Assembly (NCBI GenBank): GCA_035945995.1
Contig: DASYZR010000086.1
Span: 1 to 46,831 of the forward strand
Source: a bacterium
GTDB taxonomy: Bacteria; Sysuimicrobiota; Sysuimicrobiia; Sysuimicrobiales; Segetimicrobiaceae
Length of the DNA: 46,831 nt
Reading direction: 5' to 3'
In this document: piece after piece, positions 32,041 to 40,531 of the stretch
Layout: each line of letters starts with the position of its first letter
Position numbering within the stretch: position 1 is the stretch's first letter
Made by a program: the position numbers and the translations under genes
Notes under the pieces: generated by a model
Told to the model about the DNA's origin: nothing
What the model saw: only the letters and a program-made list of their open reading frames with translations
The model's database searches: none

Positions 32041-33015
32041 ATGCGGTTATCCGATGGGGCTGATAAAGCGCTGGAGTTCCTGGCAAGGCTCGCGCGCCAG
32101 TTCACGGCGGTGCTGAGCCTCGAAAATCTGGTGACGGAGGTCTTGGAGTCCCTGCGCGAGGCCGCCGGGTTCGACTCCTGCACCATCGGGCTCATCGACG
32201 AGCACGACCCCGATTTGCTCACGATCGTGGGGGCCACCGGGCTGTGCACATACGCCCGGGACGGCGCCGTCCGCAACGGACGCGGCCCGCTGTGGGCGAC
32301 CATCGACGCCCGAGTGCCGCTGAGCATCCCCGACATCCACGTCGATCCCCGCGCGCGCGGGCAAGGCGAGCAGGTCGGCTCCGGCATCTATGCGCCGCTC
32401 CTCGCGACCGGTCATCCGATCGGAGCGATCGGCGCCCACCGCTCCGCGGTGGCCGCCTTCGCGGCCCGGGACCTCGATCTGCTGTCCCTCCTCGCCACGT
32501 ATCTGGGCAGCCTGTTCGAGGCGGCACAGGCCCACGAACGGCTGGCCGAATTGGCCTTTGCCGATCCGCTCACCGAACTGCCCAATCGCCGGGCGTTTCT
32601 CGATCGGCTCGGCGTGGAACTGCTCCGGAGCCGCCGGACCGGCCGTCCCCTCAGCATCGCCCTTGTGGACCTGGACGGTTTCAAGGCGGTGAACGACCGG
32701 TACGGGCACGCAGCCGGCGACGCCGCGCTGCGAGACGTCGCCCACACGATGAAGCGACGTACCCGCGGCTACGATCTCGTCGCGCGGTATGGCGGGGACG
32801 AGTTCGCGTTGTTGTTCCCGGACACCCCAAGGCAGATCGCCGACACGATTGCCGGACGCTTTCGGGAGATTCCCCGCGCCGGCGAGTTAGGGGAGATGCC
32901 GACGACCCTGATCTTGTCCTGGGGGATCGCGTCTCGTCCCGACGACGGCGATGCGGCGGACGTGTTGCTCGCCGCCGCGGACGCGCGGTTGTACGAGACG
33001 AAAGGTTCCCGTTAG
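32041..33015 (+). CDS. GAF-GGDEF diguanylate cyclase
   Basis: About 324 residues. A GAF domain spans ~20-165 (LVTEVLESLREAAGFDSCTIGL to SLFEAA), followed by a GGDEF domain (~168-320) with DPLTELPNRRAF, the metal-binding LVDLDGFKAVNDRYGHAAGD and the intact signature YGGDEFALLFP. It should make cyclic-di-GMP in the cytoplasm in response to a GAF ligand. The ATG at 32041 has GGAG 6 bases upstream; ATG 32026 would add five residues but has no such site. It stands alone and converges with the O-antigen-ligase gene (16 bases between ends). Confidence 0.9.
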   Translation: MRLSDGADKALEFLARLARQFTAVLSLENLVTEVLESLREAAGFDSCTIGLIDEHDPDLLTIVGATGLCTYARDGAVRNGRGPLWATIDARVPLSIPDIHVDPRARGQGEQVGSGIYAPLLATGHPIGAIGAHRSAVAAFAARDLDLLSLLATYLGSLFEAAQAHERLAELAFADPLTELPNRRAFLDRLGVELLRSRRTGRPLSIALVDLDGFKAVNDRYGHAAGDAALRDVAHTMKRRTRGYDLVARYGGDEFALLFPDTPRQIADTIAGRFREIPRAGELGEMPTTLILSWGIASRPDDGDAADVLLAAADARLYETKGSR

Positions 33016-33031
33016 TCCCCCGTTCTGCCCG

Positions 33032-35047
33032 CTACGGAGCCCGCCCGAGCTGCGTGAGCGCGCGCTCGACTTCGTCGAGTTGCGCCTTGGAGACGGCATA
33101 GCGGTCGCTTTGACCTTCGTGATGCACGATCATGACGAGCTCCACGGGATACAGACGGGCCGCTTCCTCGTACTCGCGCCGTGCCCCATCTCGGTCTCCG
33201 GTGATGCGGAGCACGTCCGCCAGCCACAGACGGTACCGCGGCGTGTAGGCGTCGCGCCGGATCGCCTCCCGGAAAGCGGCAATCGCGTCGGGATAGCGGT
33301 GTTCGTCTCGGCGTAGGCGTCCCAACTCGGCCCACGGATACGGGTCCCAGGCGTTGGCCGCGATCGCCTGCTCATACAGCCCGGCGGCGACATCGCGCAT
33401 GGATTGCCAAGGTCCCAGCGCGGTGGTGAGCCGCCGCCGGTACAGGTCGGCCGCGAGGTCGCCCATGTACGCCGGGATGACGCCATTGAGCGGATCGAGC
33501 GGCCGCGCGGCGCGGAAGGTCGCGACGGCGTCCGTGAACCGAAGGGCGGCCACCTCGGCGGTCGCCTCGTTGTGCAGCACGGTGGCCACGACCGGCGGCG
33601 CCAGTAGCGGCGGCAACGCGGCGACGACCACGCCGGCCGGCAGAACGAAGAGCCGTTTCCACAGCCGCAGCCGCGGCCGTGCGCGGCGCGTCACGTACGC
33701 CGCCACGACCGCCGCGAGCGCGACCAGCATGACCAGGTTGCTGACCACATAGAGATTCTCGTCGACGAGGCTCGTGACACCGATGCCGGCGGCCGCGGCC
33801 ACGCCGGCCCCGATCCAGAGGCGGTCGTCCGTGTCGCCGCATCGGTAACGGAGCGCGGCGCGCCACACGCCCCACAGGAGCGCGGCGGCGAACACGCCGG
33901 CCCCGACGGCGCCTGTCTCGGCCAAGACCTGAAGATAATCGTCATGCGCCGAGCCCGGGACCGGGAGGATGGCATACGTGGCCAGGACATCCGGCGGCCG
34001 GTATGCCGAGTAGACGATGTTGAACGTGCCGAGCCCGGTGCCCCAGACCCGATGATCCGCCCACACCCGGCCCGCCGCCCGCCAGATGAACCGGCGGCTG
34101 GTCGCGGTATCTTCCTGCGCCGGCGCCAGGCTCTGAGCGCGAACCGCGACGGCGGGCAGGCGCGCCAGCGCGACGACGGCCAGGACCGCGATGAGGGCGA
34201 GCACCCACCAGGCCCGCGCGCGGACCGGGATGAGGGTGACGGCGGCGACGACCACAAACGCCGCCAGGCCGGCGTAGCCGCCGCGCGAGTAGGTCAGCAT
34301 CAACGCGATGACTTCCCCGGTTAGGACGGCGGCGGCGATCGGCCGCAGGAAGACCGGGAGCGACATCGCGAGCAGGGCGGCGCCGGCGATGCCGAAGAGG
34401 AGGAAGCCCGCGAGAACGTTCGGGCTGGCGAGCGTGCCGTACACGCGCGTGTGGATCAGGCCGGCGAACGACGGACTCAGCCAGTACGCCGGCGTCGCCG
34501 TCCCGGCCCGAAACTGCCCCAGCCCCTGCAGCGCTTCCCAGAAGGCGATCAGGACGAGGCCGGCGAGAAACGCCTGCGTCTTGACCGCGTCGCCGAGCAC
34601 GATGAGCAGCCCGAACGCGAACATCGCCAGCGCGAGGATGAGAAAGATCTCCTCGCGCGTCGCGTAGAGGTTGGTCGTGTGCCCGAGGGACAGCAGACAC
34701 ACGCCGGCGACGGCGGCCAGCGCCGCGACGGGCGCCCCGGGCAGCGCCCGGCCGCCGAACAGCCAGCGGATGCCCGCCGCACCGCCGACCGCGAGCGAGG
34801 CCTGCTCGAACACGAGCAGTGGAACCCGGTGCGTGAGGAACCCCGCGGCCGGCAGAAATGTGAGCCCCATCGCGACGGTCCACGCCAGCAGCGCGAGCGC
34901 GCCGAGCAGGACGATCCAGTCCAGGACCTCGCCGACCGCCGCATGAAACGGCGGGGGCGCTCCGTCATCCGCGTGCCGCGGCGTGTCCGGCCGGACCGCC
35001 TGCTGATCCGGTTCGACGGGAGCCGCCCGCGTTACCGGGCGAGCCAT
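33032..35047 (-). CDS. O-antigen ligase/polymerase-like membrane protein with C-terminal TPR repeats
   Basis: About 671 residues. Residues ~40-480 contain around a dozen hydrophobic segments and the Wzy/WaaL-type region, with a periplasmic loop including SRRFIWRAAGRVWADHRVWGTGLGTFNIVYSAYRP. The last ~170 residues form tetratricopeptide-like helices (NPYPWAELG-like DPYPWAELGRLRRDEHRYPDAIAAFREAIRRD). This architecture links or polymerises surface glycans or glycosylates proteins; the substrate is unknown, and no glycosyltransferases are adjacent. The ATG at 35047 overlaps the end of the kduD-like gene by 16 bases, so the two are likely cotranscribed. The in-frame stretch upstream of it is the dehydrogenase gene in another frame. 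Confidence 0.87.
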   Translation of the reverse strand: MARPVTRAAPVEPDQQAVRPDTPRHADDGAPPPFHAAVGEVLDWIVLLGALALLAWTVAMGLTFLPAAGFLTHRVPLLVFEQASLAVGGAAGIRWLFGGRALPGAPVAALAAVAGVCLLSLGHTTNLYATREEIFLILALAMFAFGLLIVLGDAVKTQAFLAGLVLIAFWEALQGLGQFRAGTATPAYWLSPSFAGLIHTRVYGTLASPNVLAGFLLFGIAGAALLAMSLPVFLRPIAAAVLTGEVIALMLTYSRGGYAGLAAFVVVAAVTLIPVRARAWWVLALIAVLAVVALARLPAVAVRAQSLAPAQEDTATSRRFIWRAAGRVWADHRVWGTGLGTFNIVYSAYRPPDVLATYAILPVPGSAHDDYLQVLAETGAVGAGVFAAALLWGVWRAALRYRCGDTDDRLWIGAGVAAAAGIGVTSLVDENLYVVSNLVMLVALAAVVAAYVTRRARPRLRLWKRLFVLPAGVVVAALPPLLAPPVVATVLHNEATAEVAALRFTDAVATFRAARPLDPLNGVIPAYMGDLAADLYRRRLTTALGPWQSMRDVAAGLYEQAIAANAWDPYPWAELGRLRRDEHRYPDAIAAFREAIRRDAYTPRYRLWLADVLRITGDRDGARREYEEAARLYPVELVMIVHHEGQSDRYAVSKAQLDEVERALTQLGRAP

Positions 35048-35793
35048 CCGCCGTCGACGACGAGGAGGTGGCCGTGCACGTAGTCGGATGCGCTGGAAGC
35101 GAGGAACACCGCGGCGCCGGCGAGGTCGTCGGGCCGGCCCCACCGGCCGGCCGGGATGCGCGCGAGAATCTCCGGACCACGCACCGGGTCTTCCCGCAGC
35201 GGTCGCGTCAGGTCGGTGGCGATGTATCCGGGGGCGATCGCGTTGACATTGACGCCGTGCGCCGCCCATTCGTTGGCGAGCAACTTCGTGATTTGTCCCA
35301 CGGCGCCCTTGCTCGCCGTGTACCCGGCAATGTTGATGCCGCCCTGAAAACTCATCATTGACGCGATGTTGATAACCTTGCCGCGTCCGCGGGGCAGCAT
35401 GTCACGGGCCGCGGCCTGGCACAGGCTGAAGACCGCGTGGAGATTGACCTGGAGGACGCGGTGCCAGTCGTCGGGCGTCACGTCCAGCGCCGGGCCGCGG
35501 GTGGCTGTGCCCGCGTTGTTGACGAGGATGTCCACGCGGCCGAACGCGCGCACCGCCTGGGGAATCACCCGGTCTACATGCGCCGGATCGGCGAGATCCG
35601 CCTCGACCGCGAGGCAGCGGCGCCCCAGCCGCTCGACGTCCGCCGCCAGGTCGTCCGCCGCTGTCCGGCTCACGACGACCAGGTCGGCGCCGGCCTGTGC
35701 GAGGCCAATCGCCAGGCTTCGGCCGATGCCGCGGCGGGCGCCCGTCACGACGGCGACCCGGCCGGTGAGGTCGAACCATTGGGCCGCGTTCAT
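35032..35793 (-). CDS. kduD: Short-chain dehydrogenase, KduD-like (2-dehydro-3-deoxy-D-gluconate 5-dehydrogenase)
   Basis: A 253-residue SDR enzyme: cofactor motif TGARRGIGRS near residue 18, NNAG in the middle, catalytic Ser (IASMMSFQGG) and Y-x-x-x-K in GYTASKGAV. The blocks SFQGGI, NEWAAHGVNVNAIAPGYIATD, RIPAGRWGRPDDL and the terminal DGGWLAR match KduD, which interconverts keto-deoxy sugar acids in pectin or uronate breakdown. No uronate lyase or kduI is nearby, so the assignment rests on motifs. The ATG is at 35793; the upstream binding site is weak. It overlaps the membrane-protein gene. Confidence 0.82.
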   Translation of the reverse strand: MNAAQWFDLTGRVAVVTGARRGIGRSLAIGLAQAGADLVVVSRTAADDLAADVERLGRRCLAVEADLADPAHVDRVIPQAVRAFGRVDILVNNAGTATRGPALDVTPDDWHRVLQVNLHAVFSLCQAAARDMLPRGRGKVINIASMMSFQGGINIAGYTASKGAVGQITKLLANEWAAHGVNVNAIAPGYIATDLTRPLREDPVRGPEILARIPAGRWGRPDDLAGAAVFLASSASDYVHGHLLVVDGGWLAR

Positions 35794-35840
35794 GCGTAGA
35801 CAGTTCGGACCCGCACCGGGCGGTCCTCCGGCGCGGTCGG

Positions 35841-35889
35841 CGCCTTCAGCGAGCGGATGGCGGTGCTGGCCGACGCCTTCAGCGAGCGG
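35841..35889. repeat. 16-bp direct repeat in the kduD / transporter intergenic region
   Basis: CGCCTTCAGCGAGCGG occurs at 35841-35856 and again at 35874-35889, a 33-base period, about 85-130 bases before the solute-binding protein ATG. The spacing is near three helical turns, so a pair of sites for one regulator is possible; a small local duplication is the simpler reading. Confidence 0.7.
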
Positions 35890-35973
35890 CGCAGATCGTG
35901 CCGTTCAGATAGGAAGGGTCTCGCGCTTCGCCGAAGGCCGACTCACGTTGCGAGCCGATCAAGGAGTCCCACG

Positions 35974-37272
35974 ATGAACCGCCGACGTGCCGCCGCGGCC
36001 GCTGTCGCCGTCGTTGTGCTTGTCTCCGCCGGAGCGTCCCCGCTTCTCTTCGCCGGGCCGTCGCCGGCCGGGAGTGTGCCCGCCGCTGAGGCCGCGCCCA
36101 CGACGACGCTCGAGTTCTGGACGATCTCGCTGCAGCCGTTTTTCACGAAGTTCATCAACGGCCTGATCGACCGGTACCGGCACGATCATCCCGGCATTCG
36201 GATCCGCTGGATCGACGTGCAGCCGCAGGCGCTCGATCAGAAGCTCCTGTCGTCCATCGCCGGCGGGGTGGCGCCCGACGTCGTCAACCTCAACACGGAG
36301 ACGACGCTGCGGCTGGCCGAGGCGCACGCGCTCGTCGACATGGACGCGGCGGTGCCGGCCGCCGCGCGCGCCCGATACTTCCCGAACATCTGGGCCTCAC
36401 AGCGGCTCGACGGGCGCGCCTACGGGGTGCCCTGGTACGTCGTGCCCGACGTGCTCGCGTACAATCAGGCGCTGTTTCGCCGGGCGGGGTTGGACCCCGC
36501 CCATCCGCCGGCCACGACGGACGCGTTTGCCCGGGCCGCCGCGGCGGTGAAACAGAAGACCGGTGTCTACGGTTTCATGCCCAACATCGACGGGATCCGG
36601 TTTCTCAAGGTCTTCCAAGAGGAAGGCCTGCCTGTGTTGAGCGCGGACCGGCGGCACGCCGTGTTCGACAGTCCCGCGCACATCGCGCTGCTGGCGCGAT
36701 ACGTCGATCTCTACAAGCACGACGAGTTTCCGGACGACACGCTGCGCCGCGGTTACCTCGGGGCGACCGAACGGTTCGGCGGCGGCCAGCTGGCCATGCT
36801 GACGACGGGGCCGCAGTTCCTCCTGCGCGTGCGGAACGACAACCCGGACGTCTACCGCGAGACCGCGGTGGCGCCGGCGCCGCTCGGCGCGGGCCACGTG
36901 CTCGACCTGCCGACGATGGACCTCGCGGTGCCGACGGCCAGCCGGCACCGCGCCGAGGCCGTGGCGTTTGCGCTCTACGTCACCGACGACGAAAATCAGC
37001 TCGCGTTCTCGAAACAGGTGGTCATCTTCCCGTCGACGCGCGCCGCGGCGGGGGACCCCTACTTCACCCATGCCGGCGCCGGCCCGGAGGACCGTGCGCG
37101 CGTCGTCGCCGCCCGCGAACTCGCGACGGCGCGGGACCTGACGGTGGTCGTGCCCCACAGCGACGACCTGTATCGGGTGTTCCGCGAGGCGATCGAAAGC
37201 GCGTTCTACAGGAAGATGACCCCGGGGCAGGCCCTGCAGTGGGCGGTCCGCGAGTGGAACGCCAAGCTCTGA
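35974..37272 (+). CDS. ABC transporter extracellular solute-binding protein (sugar type)
   Basis: About 432 residues. A signal peptide (Arg-rich start, hydrophobic stretch, then ~35-40 before LEFWTISLQPF) leads a family 1 solute-binding fold: LEFWTI, LIDRYRHDHPGIRIRW, APDVVNLNT, YGVPWYVVPDVLAYNQALFRRAGLD, which is the pattern for maltose/oligosaccharide-type sugar binders. The ATG at 35974 has AAGGAG 8 bases upstream; the earlier in-frame ATG (35857) would bury the signal. The first permease starts 4 bases after its stop. It should deliver an oligosaccharide or amino sugar to the permeases; no ATPase gene is present. Confidence 0.93.
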   Translation: MNRRRAAAAAVAVVVLVSAGASPLLFAGPSPAGSVPAAEAAPTTTLEFWTISLQPFFTKFINGLIDRYRHDHPGIRIRWIDVQPQALDQKLLSSIAGGVAPDVVNLNTETTLRLAEAHALVDMDAAVPAAARARYFPNIWASQRLDGRAYGVPWYVVPDVLAYNQALFRRAGLDPAHPPATTDAFARAAAAVKQKTGVYGFMPNIDGIRFLKVFQEEGLPVLSADRRHAVFDSPAHIALLARYVDLYKHDEFPDDTLRRGYLGATERFGGGQLAMLTTGPQFLLRVRNDNPDVYRETAVAPAPLGAGHVLDLPTMDLAVPTASRHRAEAVAFALYVTDDENQLAFSKQVVIFPSTRAAAGDPYFTHAGAGPEDRARVVAARELATARDLTVVVPHSDDLYRVFREAIESAFYRKMTPGQALQWAVREWNAKL

Positions 37273-37276
37273 GCCC

Positions 37277-38221
37277 GTGCCGGGGCGTCCCGCCGGCCGC
37301 GTGACCCAAGACCGCCGAGGGCGGAAACCCGCCGTGGGGCGGGGTCGGCCGGCCGTCGCCCGCACGGCGATCGCGTACTTGTTCCTCACGCCGGCGCTGG
37401 TGCTGCTGGCCGTCTTTACATTCTATCCCGTCGTCTTCGGTACGGCGCTCAGCCTGTTCGACTACAACGTCATCTCGCCGCCCCGGTACGTCGGCCTGAG
37501 CCAGTTCGCGGCGCTGTGGCAGGACCGCTACTTCTGGACGGCGCTGCGGAACAGCGCCGTCTATCTCGCGGTCGTGCCGGCGCTGCAGCTCTCCGCGATC
37601 GTGGTCGCGCTGTGGGTGCGGCGCCCCCTCAGGGGCATTGCCTGGTTCCGGGTCGCCTACTACGTGCCGGTCGTCACGTCGATCGTCGTGGTGGGACTCA
37701 TGTGGCGCTGGCTGTACGATGAAGCCGGGCTGCTGAACTACGTGCTGCTGCGGCTCGGACTGATCCACGGCCCGATTCACTGGCTCAGCGATCCCGGGCT
37801 GGCGCTGTACTCGGTCATGCTCGTGACCTGGTGGAAGGGCGTCGGCTACTACATGGTCATCTACCTCGCCGGTCTCGAGGCCATCCCCGCCTATTACGAG
37901 GAGGCCGCGGCCCTGGACGGGGCCGGGCCCGTCGCCCGGCTGTTCCGGGTGACGATCCCGCTGTTACGTCCCAGCATCTTGCTGGCCAGCACGATCTCGA
38001 TTCTCGCGGCGCTGCGCGTCTTCGAGGAAGTCTACGTCATGACCGGCGGCGGTCCGATCTTCTCGACCTACACGATCTTCTATTACATGTTCGATCAGGC
38101 GTTCAACTCGCTGCATCTGGGCTACGCCGCCGCGATCGGCGTGGTCCTCGCGGCGATCACGGCGCTGTTTTCCGCCGTGAACTTCCGCCTGATGCGCCAC
38201 GGAGGATTGTCCTATTATTAA
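37277..38221 (+). CDS. Sugar ABC transporter permease (MalF type)
   Basis: A 314-residue inner-membrane protein with about six hydrophobic helices. The EAA-loop contact for the ATPase is YYEEAAALDGAGPVARLFRVTIPLLRP, with the G-x9-I/L-x-L-P spacing of carbohydrate uptake permeases. The N-terminal ~30 residues are basic and cytoplasmic. The GTG at 37277 comes 4 bases after the solute-binding protein stop. It pairs with the next permease to form the translocation channel. Confidence 0.92.
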   Translation: MPGRPAGRVTQDRRGRKPAVGRGRPAVARTAIAYLFLTPALVLLAVFTFYPVVFGTALSLFDYNVISPPRYVGLSQFAALWQDRYFWTALRNSAVYLAVVPALQLSAIVVALWVRRPLRGIAWFRVAYYVPVVTSIVVVGLMWRWLYDEAGLLNYVLLRLGLIHGPIHWLSDPGLALYSVMLVTWWKGVGYYMVIYLAGLEAIPAYYEEAAALDGAGPVARLFRVTIPLLRPSILLASTISILAALRVFEEVYVMTGGGPIFSTYTIFYYMFDQAFNSLHLGYAAAIGVVLAAITALFSAVNFRLMRHGGLSYY

Positions 38222-38255
38222 ACCCGCCGTCCGGCGTCGCGCGGGCACGGCCGGG

Positions 38256-39047
38256 ATGTACCTTCTCCTGACCGCGCTCGCCGTGGTGACCGTGTTCCCG
38301 TTCCTCTGGCTGCTCGCGACCGCGCTCGGCTCACACGGCGCCGTCTTTGCGTTTCCGCCGGCGCTGATTCCGCGTCCCGCGACGCTGGCCAACTTCGCCG
38401 GCGTCTGGCAGACGATGCCGGTGGGCCGGTTTTTCTTGAACACCGCGTACATCACGGGGATGGGCATCGTGCTCACGCTGCTCGTGAGCGCCGCGGCCGG
38501 CTACCCGCTCGCGCGCATGCGTTTCCCCGGGCGCGACCAGATCTTCTACGCCATCGTCGCGAGCCTCATGCTGCCGCAACACGTCGGGCTGATCTTGAAC
38601 TTCGTAACGATGATGCGGCTGCACCTCGTGGACACCTACGCGGCGGTGTATCTGCCGAGCCTGGCCAGCGTGTTCGGGATCTTTCTGCTCCGTCAGGCGT
38701 ACCTCGTCGTCCCCGCGGAGATCGAAGACGCCGCGCGGATCGACGGTGCCGGCGAGTTCCGCCTCTGGGCCCAGGTCATGCTGCCGCTCGTCGCCCCCGC
38801 GCTGGCGACGCTGGCCATCATCGAGTTCTCGGCGTACTGGAACTCGTTTCTGTGGCCGCTCATCGTGCTGAAGTCGCCGGACCGGTATCCGCTCGCGGTG
38901 GGGCTGCTCTACCTGTCGGGGCTGTTTGCGTTCAACACGCGCTACATCGCGGCCGGGGCCGTGCTGATGACGGTGCCGGTGATCGTGGTGTTCGTGGCGC
39001 TGCAGCGCTACTTTCTCCGCGGCATCATGCTCGGGGCGGTGAAGTGA
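38256..39047 (+). CDS. Sugar ABC transporter permease (MalG type)
   Basis: At least 263 residues, about six hydrophobic helices; EAA loop EIEDAARIDGAGEFRLWAQVMLPLVAP present. Starting at ATG 38256 leaves no cytoplasmic N-terminus before the first helix. The frame continues upstream as a basic 13-residue leader starting at an ATT codon (38217) that has GGAGG 11 bases upstream, so a rare ATT start would give a more typical protein. Its stop at 39045-39047 overlaps the GTG of the DUF4127 gene. It completes the membrane part of the transporter, again with no ATPase in the window. Confidence 0.9.
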   Translation: MYLLLTALAVVTVFPFLWLLATALGSHGAVFAFPPALIPRPATLANFAGVWQTMPVGRFFLNTAYITGMGIVLTLLVSAAAGYPLARMRFPGRDQIFYAIVASLMLPQHVGLILNFVTMMRLHLVDTYAAVYLPSLASVFGIFLLRQAYLVVPAEIEDAARIDGAGEFRLWAQVMLPLVAPALATLAIIEFSAYWNSFLWPLIVLKSPDRYPLAVGLLYLSGLFAFNTRYIAAGAVLMTVPVIVVFVALQRYFLRGIMLGAVK

Positions 39048-40531
39048 GAATTGCGTTTCTGCCACTCGACGGCCGGCCCGTCACGCGGGGCGCTTTCCTC
39101 CGGCTGGCCGCGATCGCCGGCGCCGACGTCCTGACCCCGGCGCCCGAGCACCTCGGCGATCTCAAACGGCCGGCGGACGTCGAGGGGCTGTGGGCGTGGC
39201 TCGCCGGACCCGGCGCGCACGCGGACCTCGTCGTGGCCTCCGCGGAACTGCTGATCTACGGCGGCCTGGTACCCAGCCGGGTCGGACACGAGCCCCTCGA
39301 CCGATGCCTGGCGCTCGCCGCCCGATGGGGCGAGGCGCGGCGCGCGCGGCCGCGCCGGCGTCTGTACCTATCCGCGAGCAATTTGCGTCTTCCGCGGACC
39401 GCGGACGCCACCGAGGAACCCGACTACTGGACGGAGTACGGGCCGGACATCTTCGCGCACAGTTACGACGACGACCGCTACGCGGCGACCGGCGACCCGA
39501 CGTCCCGGACACGGGCGGCCGCGGCGGCGGCCGCCGTGCCGGCGACGGTGCTCGCCGATGTGCGGTGGCGTCGCGAGCGAAACCTCGCCGTGCTGCAGCG
39601 CCTCGTCGAGCTCGCCGGCGAGGAGATCTTCGACGCGCTCTTGATCGGGCAGGACGACGCGGCCGAATACGGCTGGACGCGCCGCGACCTGCGGGCGCTG
39701 GCCGCCGCGGTCGCCTCATGTGGCGCCGGGTCGCGCGCCTGGGTCACGTACGGCACGGATGAGCTCGCGGCGCGGCTGCTGGCCCGCGCGCTCGTGACTG
39801 AGCGGCGGGATCCACCGCGGGTGCAGGTGACCTACTCGGCCCCGGCGTTCCGCGACGTGATCCCGCGGTACGAGGGCCAGGCGCTGGATCTCACGGTGAC
39901 TTCGCACATCGCGACGGCCGGGTGCGGGCGCGTGAACGCTTCGCCCGATCTACATCTCTTCGTCCACAACTCGCCGGGCGAGCAGCAGGAGGCGCCGCAG
40001 CAGGCGCCCTACCCCCGCTCCGAACTCGACGGCCTGTTCGAGGCGCTTACCGGCGGGGTCGCGTCGGGGACCCCGTGCGCCCTGGCCGACGTCCGGTACA
40101 GTAACGGCGCGGATTGTACCTGCGTCGCCCGTCTGCTCGAAGCACCGCGGGCCTCGGGCGTTTGCGCCTACGGCGGGTGGAACACGATGAGCAACACCCT
40201 CGGAATGGTGCTCGCCCAGGCCCTCATCTCCGTGGGGGGCGGCGAGCGGGCCAACCGCGATTTTACGATCCTGCGCTTCCTCGACGACTGGGGGTATCAG
40301 GCCGTCGTGCGGCAGCGTCTCCTGCAGGAGGTCCTGCCGCGCTACTCGCGCGCAGGGTACCCGGACAGCGGGCCGGCCTACGACGCGTGCGCGGAGGCCG
40401 CGCGCGCGTGGCTCCAGGAGACCTGCGTGCCGCCGATCGCCCGCTCGTTCGCGGTGCCGATCGTCATCGACCGCGTCGGATTCCCGTGGAAACGGCTCTT
40501 CCACGCCGCCCTCGACATGCGGGTCGGATGA
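39044..40531 (+). CDS. DUF4127 family protein
   Basis: A 495-residue soluble protein starting VRIAFLPLDGRPVTRGAF, the 'LPLDxRPV' opening typical of DUF4127. Other conserved blocks are LIYGGLVPSRVG, RRRLYLSASNLRLPRT, DALLIGQDDAAEYGWTRRDL, GTDELAARLLARAL and YGGWNTMSNTLGMVLAQAL. The family has no established activity that I know of; it may be a sugar- or cell-wall-related enzyme given its neighbours. The GTG at 39044 overlaps the permease stop, and its own stop overlaps the GNAT ATG, so it is made in step with both. No signal peptide, so it should act on imported material. Confidence 0.88.
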   Translation: MRIAFLPLDGRPVTRGAFLRLAAIAGADVLTPAPEHLGDLKRPADVEGLWAWLAGPGAHADLVVASAELLIYGGLVPSRVGHEPLDRCLALAARWGEARRARPRRRLYLSASNLRLPRTADATEEPDYWTEYGPDIFAHSYDDDRYAATGDPTSRTRAAAAAAAVPATVLADVRWRRERNLAVLQRLVELAGEEIFDALLIGQDDAAEYGWTRRDLRALAAAVASCGAGSRAWVTYGTDELAARLLARALVTERRDPPRVQVTYSAPAFRDVIPRYEGQALDLTVTSHIATAGCGRVNASPDLHLFVHNSPGEQQEAPQQAPYPRSELDGLFEALTGGVASGTPCALADVRYSNGADCTCVARLLEAPRASGVCAYGGWNTMSNTLGMVLAQALISVGGGERANRDFTILRFLDDWGYQAVVRQRLLQEVLPRYSRAGYPDSGPAYDACAEAARAWLQETCVPPIARSFAVPIVIDRVGFPWKRLFHAALDMRVG

